DNA of 64,000 nt from Inonotus obliquus. Its lineage: Eukaryota > Basidiomycota > Agaricomycetes > Hymenochaetales > Hymenochaetaceae. The notes beneath the pieces are model-generated. The model saw only the letters and a program-made list of their open reading frames with translations, did no database searches and was not told the origin of the DNA. How positions within the stretch are numbered: position 1 is the stretch's first letter; every line of letters begins with the position of its first letter. The stretch covers positions 620,001 through 684,000 of the forward strand of contig JAJHTX010000010.1 of NCBI GenBank assembly GCA_032164295.1, given 5' to 3'. A program made the position numbers and the translations under genes. This document shows positions 33,030 through 45,267 of this stretch, in pieces.

Positions 33030-36000
33030 CTAGGCCTCGATGGTTGCCGTTGCAATCTCACCGGTGACCGTCGTCTCCGAGACGATCGTGGAGCTCGTCG
33101 TTCTCGAGATGCTAGACGAAGAAGAGACAGAAGGGGTGTAGACACTGATCGCGTCTCCTGCCTTATTGACGACTACATCAAAGGTCCAAAAGTCAGACAA
33201 AAACTATCACTAAACCAATGTGCTCTTATGAACGTACCTTGTCGAAACCAGTGTTCACTGGTTGCGTTTCCGTTCCCGTTCATTCCGACTGGAGTTATGC
33301 TCCCGTTCAGACTAAGCGTACTGTTTTTGTTGTGTAGGACATGGCCGTTCAACCCATTGTGGGTACTTTCAACATGGCTCCCGCGCACGTCCAGCTCGAG
33401 TAGTAGATCTCCGTGGCGGTTGAAGACAGGGCGTGAGACGCAAAGCTCATGCGCTTGTACTTGTACAGTCGTCCACATTCCCTCAAAGTCGTTCTTCAGT
33501 TCTCCCAGGAGGTGGGTGAAGTCAACGAAGTCAGGGAACTTCGCACGGAGTTGTGAGAGGGCTTGGGTCTGAGTCTCATGCCCAGGGGCACCGTGTGTGA
33601 TGTTCGTGGAACGTATGGTAGGTTCGACGCGTGCGGGATGAAGATGGATCTGGAGACCGGAAGACGTCGAGACGAATGCGATGCTCGCAGACCAATGAAC
33701 AGTCGTCTCAGAACTAACATTTGGGTGTATATAAGTAGTCTGAAAATCGTAGCGAAACGAATTGCTCTTACCTCCAGTCCTTGCCGGCGCCTTCGTACTT
33801 TAGGTATAGCTTGACAGCACCCTTCAGCTGAATTACAGATTTCTCGACTCGGCTCGTTGGGATAGACAGGACGTTATGAGTAGTGCCTATCAGATCCAGT
33901 CAGTAACACCCCCAGAAAACTTTACGTCGTGATGGACTTACAATCGACCGAGTAGCTTCCGCTGTTGTACAAGTCATCATCATGCTCGTAACGCCAAAGC
34001 TCCTTGTTTTTCCACTCGAACTCAAGGTTGTCGAAACCGTCTTTCTTCGTCACCTCACGCCATTTGCATGGTATGTCCTTCTTCAGCCCATGATCGTTCC
34101 ATGCCGCAAGCTCAAGAACCCACTGTCCATGCTTGATACCAGAGAAAGTTGGAACAATCGTTGTTTCGCGGTTCACCCTCTCAAGTTTGTTCAGTAGGAT
34201 ACCCTCGAGGAACGACCTACGCGATAAGTAGACCGACCCGTTCGGGGTATCTGTAACAGAACCACAAATCCAGTTGATACCGCGAGGGAGCGAAGAAGTG
34301 GGCAGCGTGCGCCCGTGAGTCATGCCCATGATGACGATTGAGTTTCGCTCGAAGATCGAGCGGTAACGTCCCATAATCCCTTCGAGGTGGTGCATACCAG
34401 GAGCGTAGGTAAACGGTACAACCTCAAACCGCAGTGACGTTATGAGGTGCTCCTTGTGCTTCCCACCCGGTATGCTCTTGGGTATGGTGTGAAGGACGTG
34501 ATGGTGTGCGCGTTGCAGCACCGGGAAGTAGCACGACTTGATGTAGTACGAAAGCGCATCGCAGCGAGAACGAATGGCGGAGTAGTCGTTACCATCAAGG
34601 AGCCCCGGCACGCTTGAAAGACTCAAATTGAATTTGGCCGCTAGTTTGAAATAGTGTCAAAGGCCGCATCGTTGAGCATCGCTTGAATGCTTACATGATA
34701 GTGCGAGGATCAACTGCCTATGTCCTGCTGGATTGTCCAAGGAAAGACGCTTTAGAACGCTCAGTGGAATAGTGTCCTTGCTGGAGTTCACGAGATCTAG
34801 ATCGACTTCGAACGCCAGACGCCATCTCGAGAAAGAAAAGACATCGGAGCTATATATGTTTGAATCAGTCAATCGGACTTTATCAGCTACGTTCAATTAA
34901 TCTTACCTTGGTTGGAGCTTCCTTCCAGGACCCAACGCCTTCAGATGACCTGCCTTGATGAAAAGATAGAAAATAGCTCGCTGCACGCCCTCCTTAAAGA
35001 CGAGTTGAAGTCTAGGCGCTTCAAAGCTTGCAGTGAAGAAGGCTTCGTCGCCGTGATCGGGGTGAACAAATGCATAGCCCGCAAGGCACGTGTCAACTAG
35101 CAATTCACTTGTTGGTTTCCCTTTCTTGCCCTTAATACTGCTTAATTGGTTCAATCGGCGGACGCAAAGCTCCCAGAGAGCTTTGAAGTGCGAGTTGATG
35201 GAACCCTGAGTCAATGCGACAACGAGATCGAAGTCTCCTGTATACGTCTGCGTCAAGATGCGACGCTGGATGACACCCCAGCGGATACCACCAGTATGTC
35301 CGCACAAGCCTTCGTCTTTGCAAGAGCAACCGTGCACGTCGATGTCCCCTTCATGGTGATGGTCATCATCACTCTCAGATTCCCCACCAATTCCGTGAAT
35401 GGATGTATCACGTTCATAGATGACCGTCAACTCCGAGGTTTCCAGAATACGGATGTAATATGTGGTGATCTGGCGGATCAGGGTCGTCTTAATGCGAATA
35501 AGCAATTCTACGTCGATGTGCGCATCGAAAATGGAGAGATGCTCGCAAAATCGTGCGGCTGCATTGGAGTGTCAGTCTTGGAAGGTCGTTCGAAAATAAT
35601 TCGCTTACTATTCATATCGAGTCTAATGCATTTCTTTGATCCTTCTCTAGATTCCTCGACAATAATGTCGACGATGAAGGCCAACTTCCAATGACGTAGT
35701 TTTTCACTAGTTGGTCTAAGTGAACGTGTGAGATCATTGACGAGGCTCCTGAGCAATCAGACGCACCTTTCAAATCCTCCGAAATACACATGAACATCCT
35801 GTATATCAAAGTACAAGACAACCTCGCGCTTGCAGAGTGGTCGGATTTGCATTGGGCCGAAGAACAAATGCATATACATGTCATCGACATCATCCACGGG
35901 TCGCACGCGCAATTCGGCAAGGAAACTCTTTTTGATTGTTTCTTGTGAGAGTCCGCACTCATCGACAAAGGTAGCTGCCTGGAGCCAGAGACCGCGGAGG

Positions 36001-36849
36001 AAGTTATTAACTTCCTCAACGCGTATGCCGAATATGATATCCGTTGCTAGCGCACGGGTGCTGACCACGGAATAGTCGATATATGACGTCCTGCCAGAGA
36101 GATTGTCGAAGTCGGGGAGAGAATAGAACACATGATGTCCACCGCGAGTCAACGTCGGAAAGTAGAACTTGGTTATGTAATGGGTCAATGCTACGAGTTT
36201 GCGCTCGTTTAGAAGGACAGCTTCCGCGCCTTTAGTGATCTCGGGGAAGCTAGAATGCTCTGGTACGAACACCGCGTCTGTTGAGAGGCGTTAGTGAATC
36301 AGGAAGACTGGTTGAGCAAAGGCTACAGACACTGCATTTCCAGGACATGGAGTATCGTCGTATAGTTTTCCGCGTTACCAATGGCCTTGCAATGGTACTT
36401 CTCGATTGCATGGGAGCTGAATGGAATGCGGAACGCAAGTGTGCATGCACTGATGTTTTCGCTAAACTCCCTGCGAGAAATAATGAGTATGATAAACGCA
36501 GCACACATCGTGAACATCCATACCCTTTCGGAGTGGCCCTGCTGATGTCGACATTGTAGTGACCCTCGCGAAGACTCAAGAAAAGGATGATTTCGTGATT
36601 GCATACGAACTCGATGCGAGGATGATCGAATTTTACGAAGAAGGGAAGTTCGGAGTGGTAGGAATCGTGGCGCAGATGCTTCGCAGGTGCGTAGAATTCG
36701 GCGAGGCAAGTGGCGTACTCGACCGCGCTCGCGGAAGGCCTGTAACCTTTAAGATGTGTCTTGGCACAGTGAAGGGCATTTTCATATAGAGAGCGCAGCT
36801 GTCCGTTGATGTAATGAGAAGAGACTTCAGCGCGGTTACCGATACACAT
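33030..36849 (-). CDS. Unrecognised 1,099-residue protein with internal repeats
   Basis: Ten exons join with every phase consistent: 36849-36524, 36470-36331, 36277-35767, 35706-35609, 35558-34907, 34849-34695, 34640-33942, 33886-33772, 33713-33238, 33157-33030. I do not recognise the family. Sequence from about residue 12 recurs from about residue 465. Aligned pairs are CLAEFYAP and CLAGYAFV, HPRIEFVCNHEIILFL and APRLQLVFKEGVQRAIF, and YITKFYFPTLTRGGHHVFYS and YIKSCYFPVLQRAHHHVLHT. A third, partial copy starts near residue 250 (RPLCKREVVLYFDIQ, then WKLAFIVDIIVEE). A His/Asp-rich and Cys-containing insert lies between (DDDHHHEGDIDVHGCSC). The C terminus is Asn/Ser/Thr-rich. No signal peptide or membrane helix is seen. 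Its function is unknown. Confidence 0.75.
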
Positions 36850-38796
36850 CTTGAGTCAAGAGTAGAGTAGGTCTTTGGCCAAAGGAATGTGGACCTAGGA
36901 AGCTGAGAGAGATGGGGGTGAGGAAGAATTGTGGGCCATTTTATAGTCGAGACGAGGATCAGGTAGGATCCATCACTAACAGGCCTTTCAAGTTAGACGC
37001 TGGAACAGAGTTACGTTCATGAACAATCAATACAATATTGTTCATGAAACGCGGTACCTCAGGCGTTAAGTTGGTACCGACGTCTAACCGAAAAACGTAT
37101 AATGACATTTGCGGGAATTCCTAGTCGACGGGAAGCTCTTCCGAGTCTCCACCCAAATTACGGAGGGCCCGAGATCGTTGGAAATTCTAGGTAGGGTGTA
37201 TATATTCCTCTTGTGCACTGTGGCAGAGCCTTATGATTGGCAGATCAACCAGTTACGTAGTCAATGGCGGTCGATAATCCGACTGGTTAGTACCTTCCGC
37301 TTGTATTTATGAGTATATTCTACACTCACCCTATAGTATCATACTTGCGAAGATAGCAGGTGAAGATCTTCTTCTGAAGTGCGTCTGTGGGTCACCTGTT
37401 GATATGCTGATTTGAGAAGAGGTCGGAATCCAGGACCTTATTTTGGGTCTACCTGACTGGCCACGAAGATCTTATGGTCAATTGCAATGATTGATTGAAG
37501 TGAAATACATACGCAGAAATAACTCGTGTGCTGTTGAAAAGCTTTGTCGAGGTCCCAATAAACTTTAATGCTATGATTGCAATGAATATGCACAGATTCT
37601 GGTCCTGCTTCAGTAAACTTAGGCGAGCGTTCGACCTAGACAATATAGGCGCCAGTGGTTGACAGATAGCTATTGAGTGAATACAATGGAAGGAACCATA
37701 CGTCTTAGCGACAGGCCGAATGATGGGCGATGTGAGTCGGTCGATGCTGAGAGCCGACATCGTAGAACAACAACGTCGATATCGGGGATATCGTCGCTGC
37801 GCTTATGAATTAAGTTATTTCGTTCGTGGTTCGTGGGTAGACACGTTACGCCCGACAACAACATGTTCAGATCCGTGGCCGTGGGAAGCATCGAAAAAGG
37901 TTACTATGGAGGATCGACGTTTTGATCCGCATTCCCGCCTCTTTTGGGCGTCACGTCGATATCGGTGGCTCACAGAGAAAAAAAAACCCAACATTTATAT
38001 AATCACGACAGAGACGAGCAAACTTCTCAAGCATTGAATCCTACATACTCCAATCCGTTATTCCCCCCTTAAAATATATCGTTTTTCAGGTAGATTAATT
38101 ACAGGAGTCTCAGGATAGCGCCCGTAAGAACAGGTACGTACTACGGACTGATACTCGGTAGCTCACTGAATGCATCCATACAGAGTTTTTCATATATTCC
38201 TCCTTGGTGGAGACGGAACTGTAATAACTCCGTACAAGCTTACACCAAGTCTCCACGAGCCATACAACCGTTTCAGTCAGAACCTAGGGCGGGAAGCGAC
38301 AATTAGTTCTCCCATGTATCCACCACGATGGTCGAGTACGATTCAATATGAATATCAGGCGTCCAGAAACCTGCGTAGAACTGGTATTGATTAACACCAT
38401 TAGTACGGTCTTCTATCGCTTTGATCTCGTCAAATCCCTGATGAGATTATCCGTCTCAGGATATACCTTCAAAGTTCAGACGCCAATCCTTTCTCGAAGT
38501 CGAAATGACAAGTGTATTCTGCTCTTCGAGCCAATTAAATTGAACCTGCCGGTGGTTTGCCGTGACTTTGCGTCATCCCATTTGCGATAGATGTAAGAAC
38601 GGGTTGGATTCGAGCATGAGAGGTGAGCCGGACAGATCTCGAAGTTCTGGATCGGTATTGAGAGGGTGAAGACAATAGTATGCAGAGGATACAACACCGT
38701 GTTTTCTAAGGGATAGGTCAAAGGTTCTCTGCAACGAGTAAGGGACACTCTAACAGTGGTTCAAAGTATTGTGTATGTCGGAACTGATCATGAAGA
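36850..38796. other. Long intergenic region without a supported gene
   Basis: About 2 kb with only short overlapping frames on both strands and no family motif. The upstream region of the large minus-strand gene lies at its left end. Confidence 0.45.
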
Positions 38797-39170
38797 AGTA
38801 GGGCTTCGCGCGGATATTTTCAGTTCGTATCCGCATCCGGGCAGGTATACTTCGCGGCTGCTATCAATTCTGGTTTCGCATGTATTTCATAAAGCGAGGA
38901 AACAATGTAACTAAAGCAAAAATCGACTCACGAAAGGTTTGGACTCTTTGGAGGGTCGTCCGACCGTGACAAATCAAATCTCGAATTCCACTTGCTCAAT
39001 CCTCCTTTAGCCCCCCCCCCCCCCCCCATCCCACTCACACTCCACACCACCAGGTAGATGCCGTATGAGCGCGGATACGGTGGATTTCCGACACCCTATC
39101 CGGGTCCGCGCAGACTTGAAACCCCATCCGAATCCGCTATCCGCGCCATCTCGCACCCAGGATATCCGAT
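38797..39170. mobile_element. Truncated foldback-like element (GCGGATAT type) with poly-C
   Basis: The left end AGGGCTTCGCGCGGATATTT resembles the end of the 30541-31162 element, and CATCCGGGCAGG and GGATACGG words recur near 39075-39170. The right inverted repeat is degraded (TATCCGATCCGATC then unrelated sequence). A run of 17 C lies at 39011-39027. Confidence 0.55.
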
Positions 39171-39540
39171 CCGATCAAAATCCCGTCAGTTTTGTCAAGC
39201 ATTCATAGCTCAGTGGGTGGGAGCATCTGCATAACGTTTGCTTTTACTGGGTACTTTTGCGAATGGACGTTAGAGAACTTCTGTTTCGCATCATCATCTT
39301 GCCGCTTCTGCATTTGGTTTGTATGGATCGAGAAGAGCTTCCGGTTTGTCTTCGACGGGTCGCTCAAGGTAAATCTACCGGTAATAGACGAAATTTAGTA
39401 AAGAATGTTATCTCGAATATGTAGGAATAGTGCGACACAAGGCTTTGGGATTGTAAGAGAGAAACAAAATAATAGATAGACCGAAACTTAGCCAACCAAT
39501 CATAAGTACACCACATCAAACATCCAGCAAAGGCATCATT

Positions 39541-39820
39541 ATGGAAACGGGAAACCCTTGCACCAACCATCACCCACTGGAGAGTTCGCGAAATCAAGTT
39601 TCGTGGAAAACCGACAGTTGAAAATAGCAGTTGTATGCGGAAACCAGAGCGTCTCGCGCATATCTTCTGGAATCCATATGAGCAGTTCACCTCCCCGACG
39701 TAAAATCCATCCGTCCTTGGACGGAGTCCAATTTGAAATCGCGTGTTTCTTGCTGCTCGTTCTCGACATCTCTACGGTGCGATTCGATGGACTTGGATAT
39801 ACAAGCATGTCCCTGGACAT
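39541..39820 (-). pseudogene. Orphan C-terminal tail of a WD40 NLR
   Basis: It encodes the tail that follows WD40 arrays in this gene family (SKDGWILRRGGELLIWIPED, then the NSPVGDGWCKGFPFP end). No WD40 repeats precede it. It is a remnant of a lost NLR copy. Confidence 0.7.
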
Positions 39821-40285
39821 CGTCGATCATGAAGACAGGAGGGGAAGTATGGCCAAGAACACGTTTTCTCGCCCTGAGCGAGGCTCTACACGTTGCGGCG
39901 CGAGGTAAGGTCCTGTTGATGAAACTCGGTGACCTGGAAGCATGAGAACACGACAAAGATTTTCCGGAGTGCAGCACATGATGCAGTCGCGTCTCGTTTG
40001 GTCGGAGCTTAAAACTGACTCGAATGAACCTGAAAACATCGAACTGAGCTTTACTCTAGCTGATTGAGCGACCTAATTCGGTATATTTTGGTCACCACCA
40101 CCGCAGTGGTGTCTACCGTGTCTATTCTATCACTGTGAATCGATCCAGTTTTGTCACGCATCCGATATTCAGTGGATCAGGGCATATGCATGCAGTTTGT
40201 AGCTTACTAGGTACCTATACGAATGGGTATTAGAGAACTGAAACTGTCACGCCATCACCCAGCCCCTTCTGCTATCATAGACGGC

Positions 40286-40651
40286 TCAATGAAGCTTCGG
40301 CGAATCGCACAAGGGAAACATTACTTGTAAAGAAAGTCTAGAATAGTGGAAAACGGACAATTGGAATAACCGGATGTCCGTGGTAAGCTTTTCCCGCATA
40401 TTGTTTGGAATCCATGCGAGCAATTCACCTCCGAGAACTAAGACCCACCCATCGTCGGACAGATTCCAGTTCAAAATTATGGGCTCCTTCTTTCCGGATG
40501 TAGCTGTACTTGTCTCGCGATCCATAGACCTTGCATCGGTTGGAGCATTGGTAGACGAAGGCAGAATTGACGAGGCGCCGCTTCCGAGCGTGGCCGTAAC
40601 AGAGTGCGTGAAGTCCCGCACAATGAGAGCCCAGCCAGTGACATCTACCAA
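40286..40651 (-). pseudogene. Second orphan NLR tail, frameshifted
   Basis: It carries SMDRETSTATSGKKEP and LSDDGWVLVLGGELLAWIPN, matching the tail of the broken gene at 24361 (SMDRETSTIVPTRKK). After that the frame is lost and the usual ending is missing. It has no WD40 repeats. Confidence 0.7.
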
Positions 40652-40667
40652 ACGTGCCCTTCCCTGG

Positions 40668-41279
40668 TGCTCCGATCGTATGCGTATAATGCGTATACGG
40701 GTTTCCGTATCCGGGATACGGCCGGATCGTATGAGGGGGAATCAAGAAAATATACGGGCCGGATATATGAGGAAAGCAAAAAAAACTCTTATAAGGCGTA
40801 TTCTCCGTATACGGACTTTTAGCTTGCATGCACTGAAGACGGAATTTTCCGTCTTATTTTGATGAAAAAAGGTTTCTTTCCTTTTGTGGGAATCTGAAAC
40901 TTGCATGTCGAGTCAAGAAAAGAACAAAGAAGGGGATTCTGCAGTATAAGTAGCTGCTCACACCCATCCTATGATTACAATATGATACTGATTCACACTA
41001 ATTCTCTTAAATTTGTCTTGAGACTTTTGTTTTCAATGTGCCAGACTCTATTTCCTTCAGGGTGTCACAATACCATAGTATACTTACAAAAAAGGTAATA
41101 AATTATGTTCTTGGGTTACGAAATATAGAAGTCTTCGTATAAGCCGTATAAGCCATATACGGGCCTTCCGTATGCGTATAAAGGTCTGGATAGTCAAGTA
41201 TACGGCCGTATTTATACGGCCTTATGCGTATAGAGTCTGAGTTTAACGGCCGTATGCGTATCCGATACGATCGGAGCCC
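40668..41279. mobile_element. Foldback-like non-autonomous element, about 611 bp (GGATACGG type)
   Basis: The left end GTGCTCCGATCGTAT pairs with the right end ATACGATCGGAGCCC. Both flanks are dense in GTATACGG/CCGTATAC words and the centre is AT-rich and unique. It is the sister of the 26801-27396 copy. No transposase frame is present. Confidence 0.65.
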
Positions 41280-41372
41280 GCCGTAGGGTTCATTGTTCTA
41301 TATCTGCCGGGATGCGGATACAACCGAAAAGTATCCGCGCGTATCGTATAGGATACGCTGAGAGCCCTCGAC
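41280..41372. repeat. Fragment of a GCGGATAT-type element
   Basis: It starts directly at the edge of the previous element, carries GGGATGCGGATACAACCG and ends GATACGCTGAGAGCCCTC. It resembles one end of the 30541-31162 element. This suggests one element landed beside or inside another. Confidence 0.5.
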
Positions 41373-41606
41373 TACGCAGCATCGACAGCATCGATGATTG
41401 AAACTAAAATTTGTTCGTTTGGATAGCGACACGTGATACAGTCGCGTAGCTGCTTCTCGTTTGGTCGGAGCTTGTATATGAATCTGAACTCTATTATCTC
41501 AGTTACTCTGGTCGTAGCCGCTTTCCATATCAGCACAGTACAGCAATAACTGAGATAACTCGATGCAACAAAGAAGTAGTAGAAACCAACAAACGTACGA
41601 CCAGCT

Positions 41607-44193
41607 TCAATAAAGGTACCTAAATCCCTTCTTCCTTTCCATAGCCTCCTCCATAGTAATACCCTCCAGACAAGCAGCATCTTCAACACGCTTTTGATTC
41701 GCATCCTTCAGGGCCCCAAGTTCGTTGGTATCGAGGTTCTTGTTCTCGCGAATTAGGATGCATCGTATCACTAATGAAAGTTCGTGACTTCAATTTTAGA
41801 CGTTTGAGGCCTTCTAACATGACTTACCGAAAGCGAGGAAGATAGATAATACCAACGCCGCTATGCCTATCTCCATAGACTGGTGATATTCTGGTCCCCA
41901 TTCAGCCTTCCACGTGTACGATCCAATCCTTTGCGCTCGTCAGAGATAGTTATAGGGATATAAAACATTGATGAATCTCACAAATAGCCTATACACCCAA
42001 CGCCATTTACAAGGCCGATGGACGCAGCACGTTTCGCAGGCGGTCGAGTCACCGTGTTTGATACCCAAACAATGATTAGTGTAAACCCTGATCGAGTTGA
42101 TGTTGACTAAGTCCGGCGCATTAAAATTATCCAAGCTCACCGGCGTATCCGCTTGCCATCAGGAACAATGAAACGTATCGTCCACCGGTCGAAGATGTGG
42201 AAAGAGCAATAATGTAGCCTAAGATCGATCCCCACCATGGAAGAGTCATGTGATAGAATCGTTCTCCAGTTATATCTGTACAAGCTGAATTGAATTTTCT
42301 CGAGTCTGAGTAAAACTATTTTTACCAGCATGCAATGAGTTTACACAGCAGACGAGGGCCGCCCAGATCCACGGAGGACTGATAAATGATCAAATCTGAA
42401 AGCCATCAGTCATCAAATCGAAATACGTACGCGGCAAGCAGCAAAGTGATAGTGGTGCTGAATCCCAGAGTTGCCGTCAATCTGCAGGTTATGTCAGTTT
42501 AGTCCGTCGAATCAGTAGAACCCGCCTTACGTCGGGAAAAAGTTAACGAAGGATAGTCCAAAGAGCAAGCTCAACTCCATGACAGCAAAGATCAAAACGC
42601 GGACATCCTTCAGAGCCATTTTAAGACCTTGCCACATCCTGGAGGAACGAAAGCCACCTTAGTCTACTGACTTGTCACAAGACTCGAGAATTCTTACGAA
42701 TCATGCGCGAGGTCTTCATCCGCCTCACCGGTATCTTCTGCCAATCGAGCCTGGGCCAACTGACGCTCTTCCACCGATATCCATCTTGTGTTGTTTGGCT
42801 TCTCAATTGTGAGAATTCTCCTCGGGGATTAAGGTGCATTCCACTTACAAGATCAGGAAGAGACCACCTACAGCAGCCATTACTGATCCTGACCCGACTT
42901 AATTCGCTAATTTACTCACATTGCTATAATGCCGACAGTGACTGTCAGCGCACCCTGTGAAGCGCACTGCTGAGAAAGAAGGAACAAGATACAGTGACAC
43001 GAAGGAAGTACCTCGATGAAGAAAAGCCTTTCATAGATGATTGTTAGACATTCTAGAGGTAGGTATATCATGCTCACCATCTCCAGCCCTTGATTCCTTG
43101 TTTTGCCTCCATGCCAGAAAGTATTCCGGCTGCCATCAACTATCATGCGTGACATTAGCCAGACTGACATGCGGCTATAGTTGGATGAAAACTTACATTA
43201 CCGAAAGCGAGCGAGAATAACGAACCAGAATAGAATAACGAAGCCCGAAATGCTAGCTCCTAGAATCGGAAAGGGCACACGCATCAGTGATAAAAGGTAG
43301 GTATCCTTCTAAGGTGAAGGATGCCTTACTTTACGTGTATACCATCTTGAGAGAAGGTACATCGCTCCGGGGTAAAAGGCAGCCTTTCAAAGAGTTAGCT
43401 CGAGTTGCCTAAGTTATTCAAATTGCGAACATACTTCAGGTATACCAAGGAATACCCGACATGCCAACATCCCGGAGTAATTGTGGGTAATCTGTATTCC
43501 AGTTAAGTTGAAGTTCTTGGCTTGAAGGATGAATATAACTTACCCCAGTCAAAGCGCTCGTAAGGCCCCAAGCGATAACGCACAATCCAATATACATCGA
43601 TGGCCTGTCAACAAGGTTAGAGAGATTGTCACTCCTGCAACATGACTGTCACTGTACCTCGGGAAACGGTTCAGGAGCTGGTCAACAAACAGTTAAACTG
43701 TTTCAAGCAGTTTTCGAAAGCACATTACCATGTTTGATGGGATCTGACAAAAACAATAGGAACCATAGAGGATGGCCACAGCCGTATCGTACTGTATATC
43801 TAGACCAAAGAATGAATATAAAGGTTGCCTAATGACACACTGGCATACCCACCGGTCAAACCGAGATCCTGCTCAAGACCTTTGAGCCGAGCTGTTGTAA
43901 TAGCAGTTCTCTGTAAAAGTACTTCATTTCGTCACAGAATGCCTCGACTTTCAAAGACTCACGTCAATGTAGTTCATGAGATAGATAAGGAAAACGGTTG
44001 GCAGGAACCTCATATCCAGCTTGCGCAAGAGCCGTCTTTCTGCAGCAACACGTTCATATGCAGGCACGACGTCAACCATACTGACAGAATGTTTATCGTC
44101 TGAAGCCCGAGATTCCCGGGAGCTTTTCGAGTCTTTCTCGACCTTTAGTGTTCGCGTCGTAAGGGCATTAGTAGTATTCGGGGACGAAGCCAT
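41607..44193 (-). CDS. MFS transporter, anion:cation symporter family, copy A
   Basis: A gene with many short exons, start ATG at 44193 in a CCACCATGG context, stop at 41607. The reading frame can be followed through the introns: LRKLDMRFLPTVFLIYLMN (helix 1), GLEQDLGLTG, YDTAVAILYGSYCFCQIPSN, AAFYPGAMYLLSRWYTRK (the family motif before helix 5), WISVEERQLAQARLAEDTGE (central loop), FTLIIVWVSNTVTRPPAKRA and GSYTWKAEWGPEYHQSMEIG. It ends MEEAMERKKGFRYLY. This is the Dal5/allantoate-permease-like group. Members carry organic anions such as allantoate, nicotinate or pantothenate in symport with protons across the plasma membrane. The substrate is unknown. It appears intact and is in tandem with copy B. 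Confidence 0.82.
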
Positions 44194-45267
44194 GGTGGCA
44201 GTCAAAGAGAGTCTCGATGGTGGGGAACTGTACGAGTTCGCACAGAGATAGCATTACTGGCATTCTTCTCCGATTATGCGATGACCGAGGACTTCAAGAT
44301 GATTGCCGTATAAATTAGTCATGGCGCGTCCTTGAATAGGACCGTGTCACGGGATGAAGACGAATTCGTATAAGGAATATACATTCGAATCTAACGTAAG
44401 GCGAAGAATGGCGCTCGGCGGGACTAAGTAGGCTGGCACTCTCCTTAGTCCAAAAAAAAACATCCGCGCCAGATCGATACTCGTGACCAGTAGTGATGAA
44501 CGCGTCGTTTTCTTCGATGAAAGGGTAGCGCGGTCGTGTGCGCTTGGGACGTCTAAAAGCACAGTAAGATTGGGAAACGATCGAGTCAAAAATACACTTA
44601 TGTACGCGCCGTAGGCTGCTTGTGAAGAGTGAGTGCAAACTCGACAACCGAGGAGCCAACTGAAGGGGACAATTTCCCAGGCCTATTTGATCTACGCAAT
44701 CCGAATGGATTGGAAGCGTCCTCAGATGAAATGATGAAATCGGCATTGCTAGCGGACAATCCCTCCATGTGTTCTTCCCCAGTTCATCTGCTCGTTCTTC
44801 TGGTATAATTCTGACCCTTCCCGGATCAGGTTGTAGTTCAGGGTGATGGTAGAAGGGTGTTGTACGCATTTTCGGTTAATTCCGACATTCATACAATCGA
44901 CAAAGCTGTCGAGTAGAAATTTACGAGCGAGCCGGAGACCTTTAAGAACCGTTCGCATAAGGGTCGTTGTTAAAATCTTTCCAGCCGATTGTTGTGCAGG
45001 TTTCTCGAAGTAGACTCGCATGATGATGTCACGGCGGGCAAATCAGGATGGAGACACGTGATACAGACACGCTCGTTTAGTCGGGGCTTGAAAATGAGTA
45101 TGAACACCTCGCTTGCTTTGCTATAGCTGCTTTCCATATAAGCACAGTACGTCCATAACCGTGGCCGCTAAGTGCAACAAAGAGGTATCATAGGGGGCAT
45201 CGTCAACAGATCCGAGTCATTGGGCAATACAATCTTTTTCCTGTTGCTCGATAACGCACGACCAGCT
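44194..45267. other. Spacer between the two MFS copies
   Basis: It holds the copy A promoter and the 3' flank of copy B. Part of it (GGAATGGCGCTCGGCGGGA and neighbours, near 44405) recurs upstream of copy B near 48103, so it belongs to the duplicated unit. A 184-codon minus frame (44315-44869) is not preserved in the other unit and is not called. Confidence 0.55.

Noticed and set aside
39001..39030. Poly-C run as a possible functional tract or CRISPR-like repeat
   Set aside because: It is a simple mononucleotide run inside a degraded element, without spaced repeats.
40604..40829. Frames rich in Tyr, Arg and Ile
   Set aside because: They are translation of GTATACGG-type repeats at the element end.
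44315..44869. 184-codon minus-strand frame between the MFS copies
   Set aside because: The matching region upstream of copy B does not keep the frame, and no motif is present.
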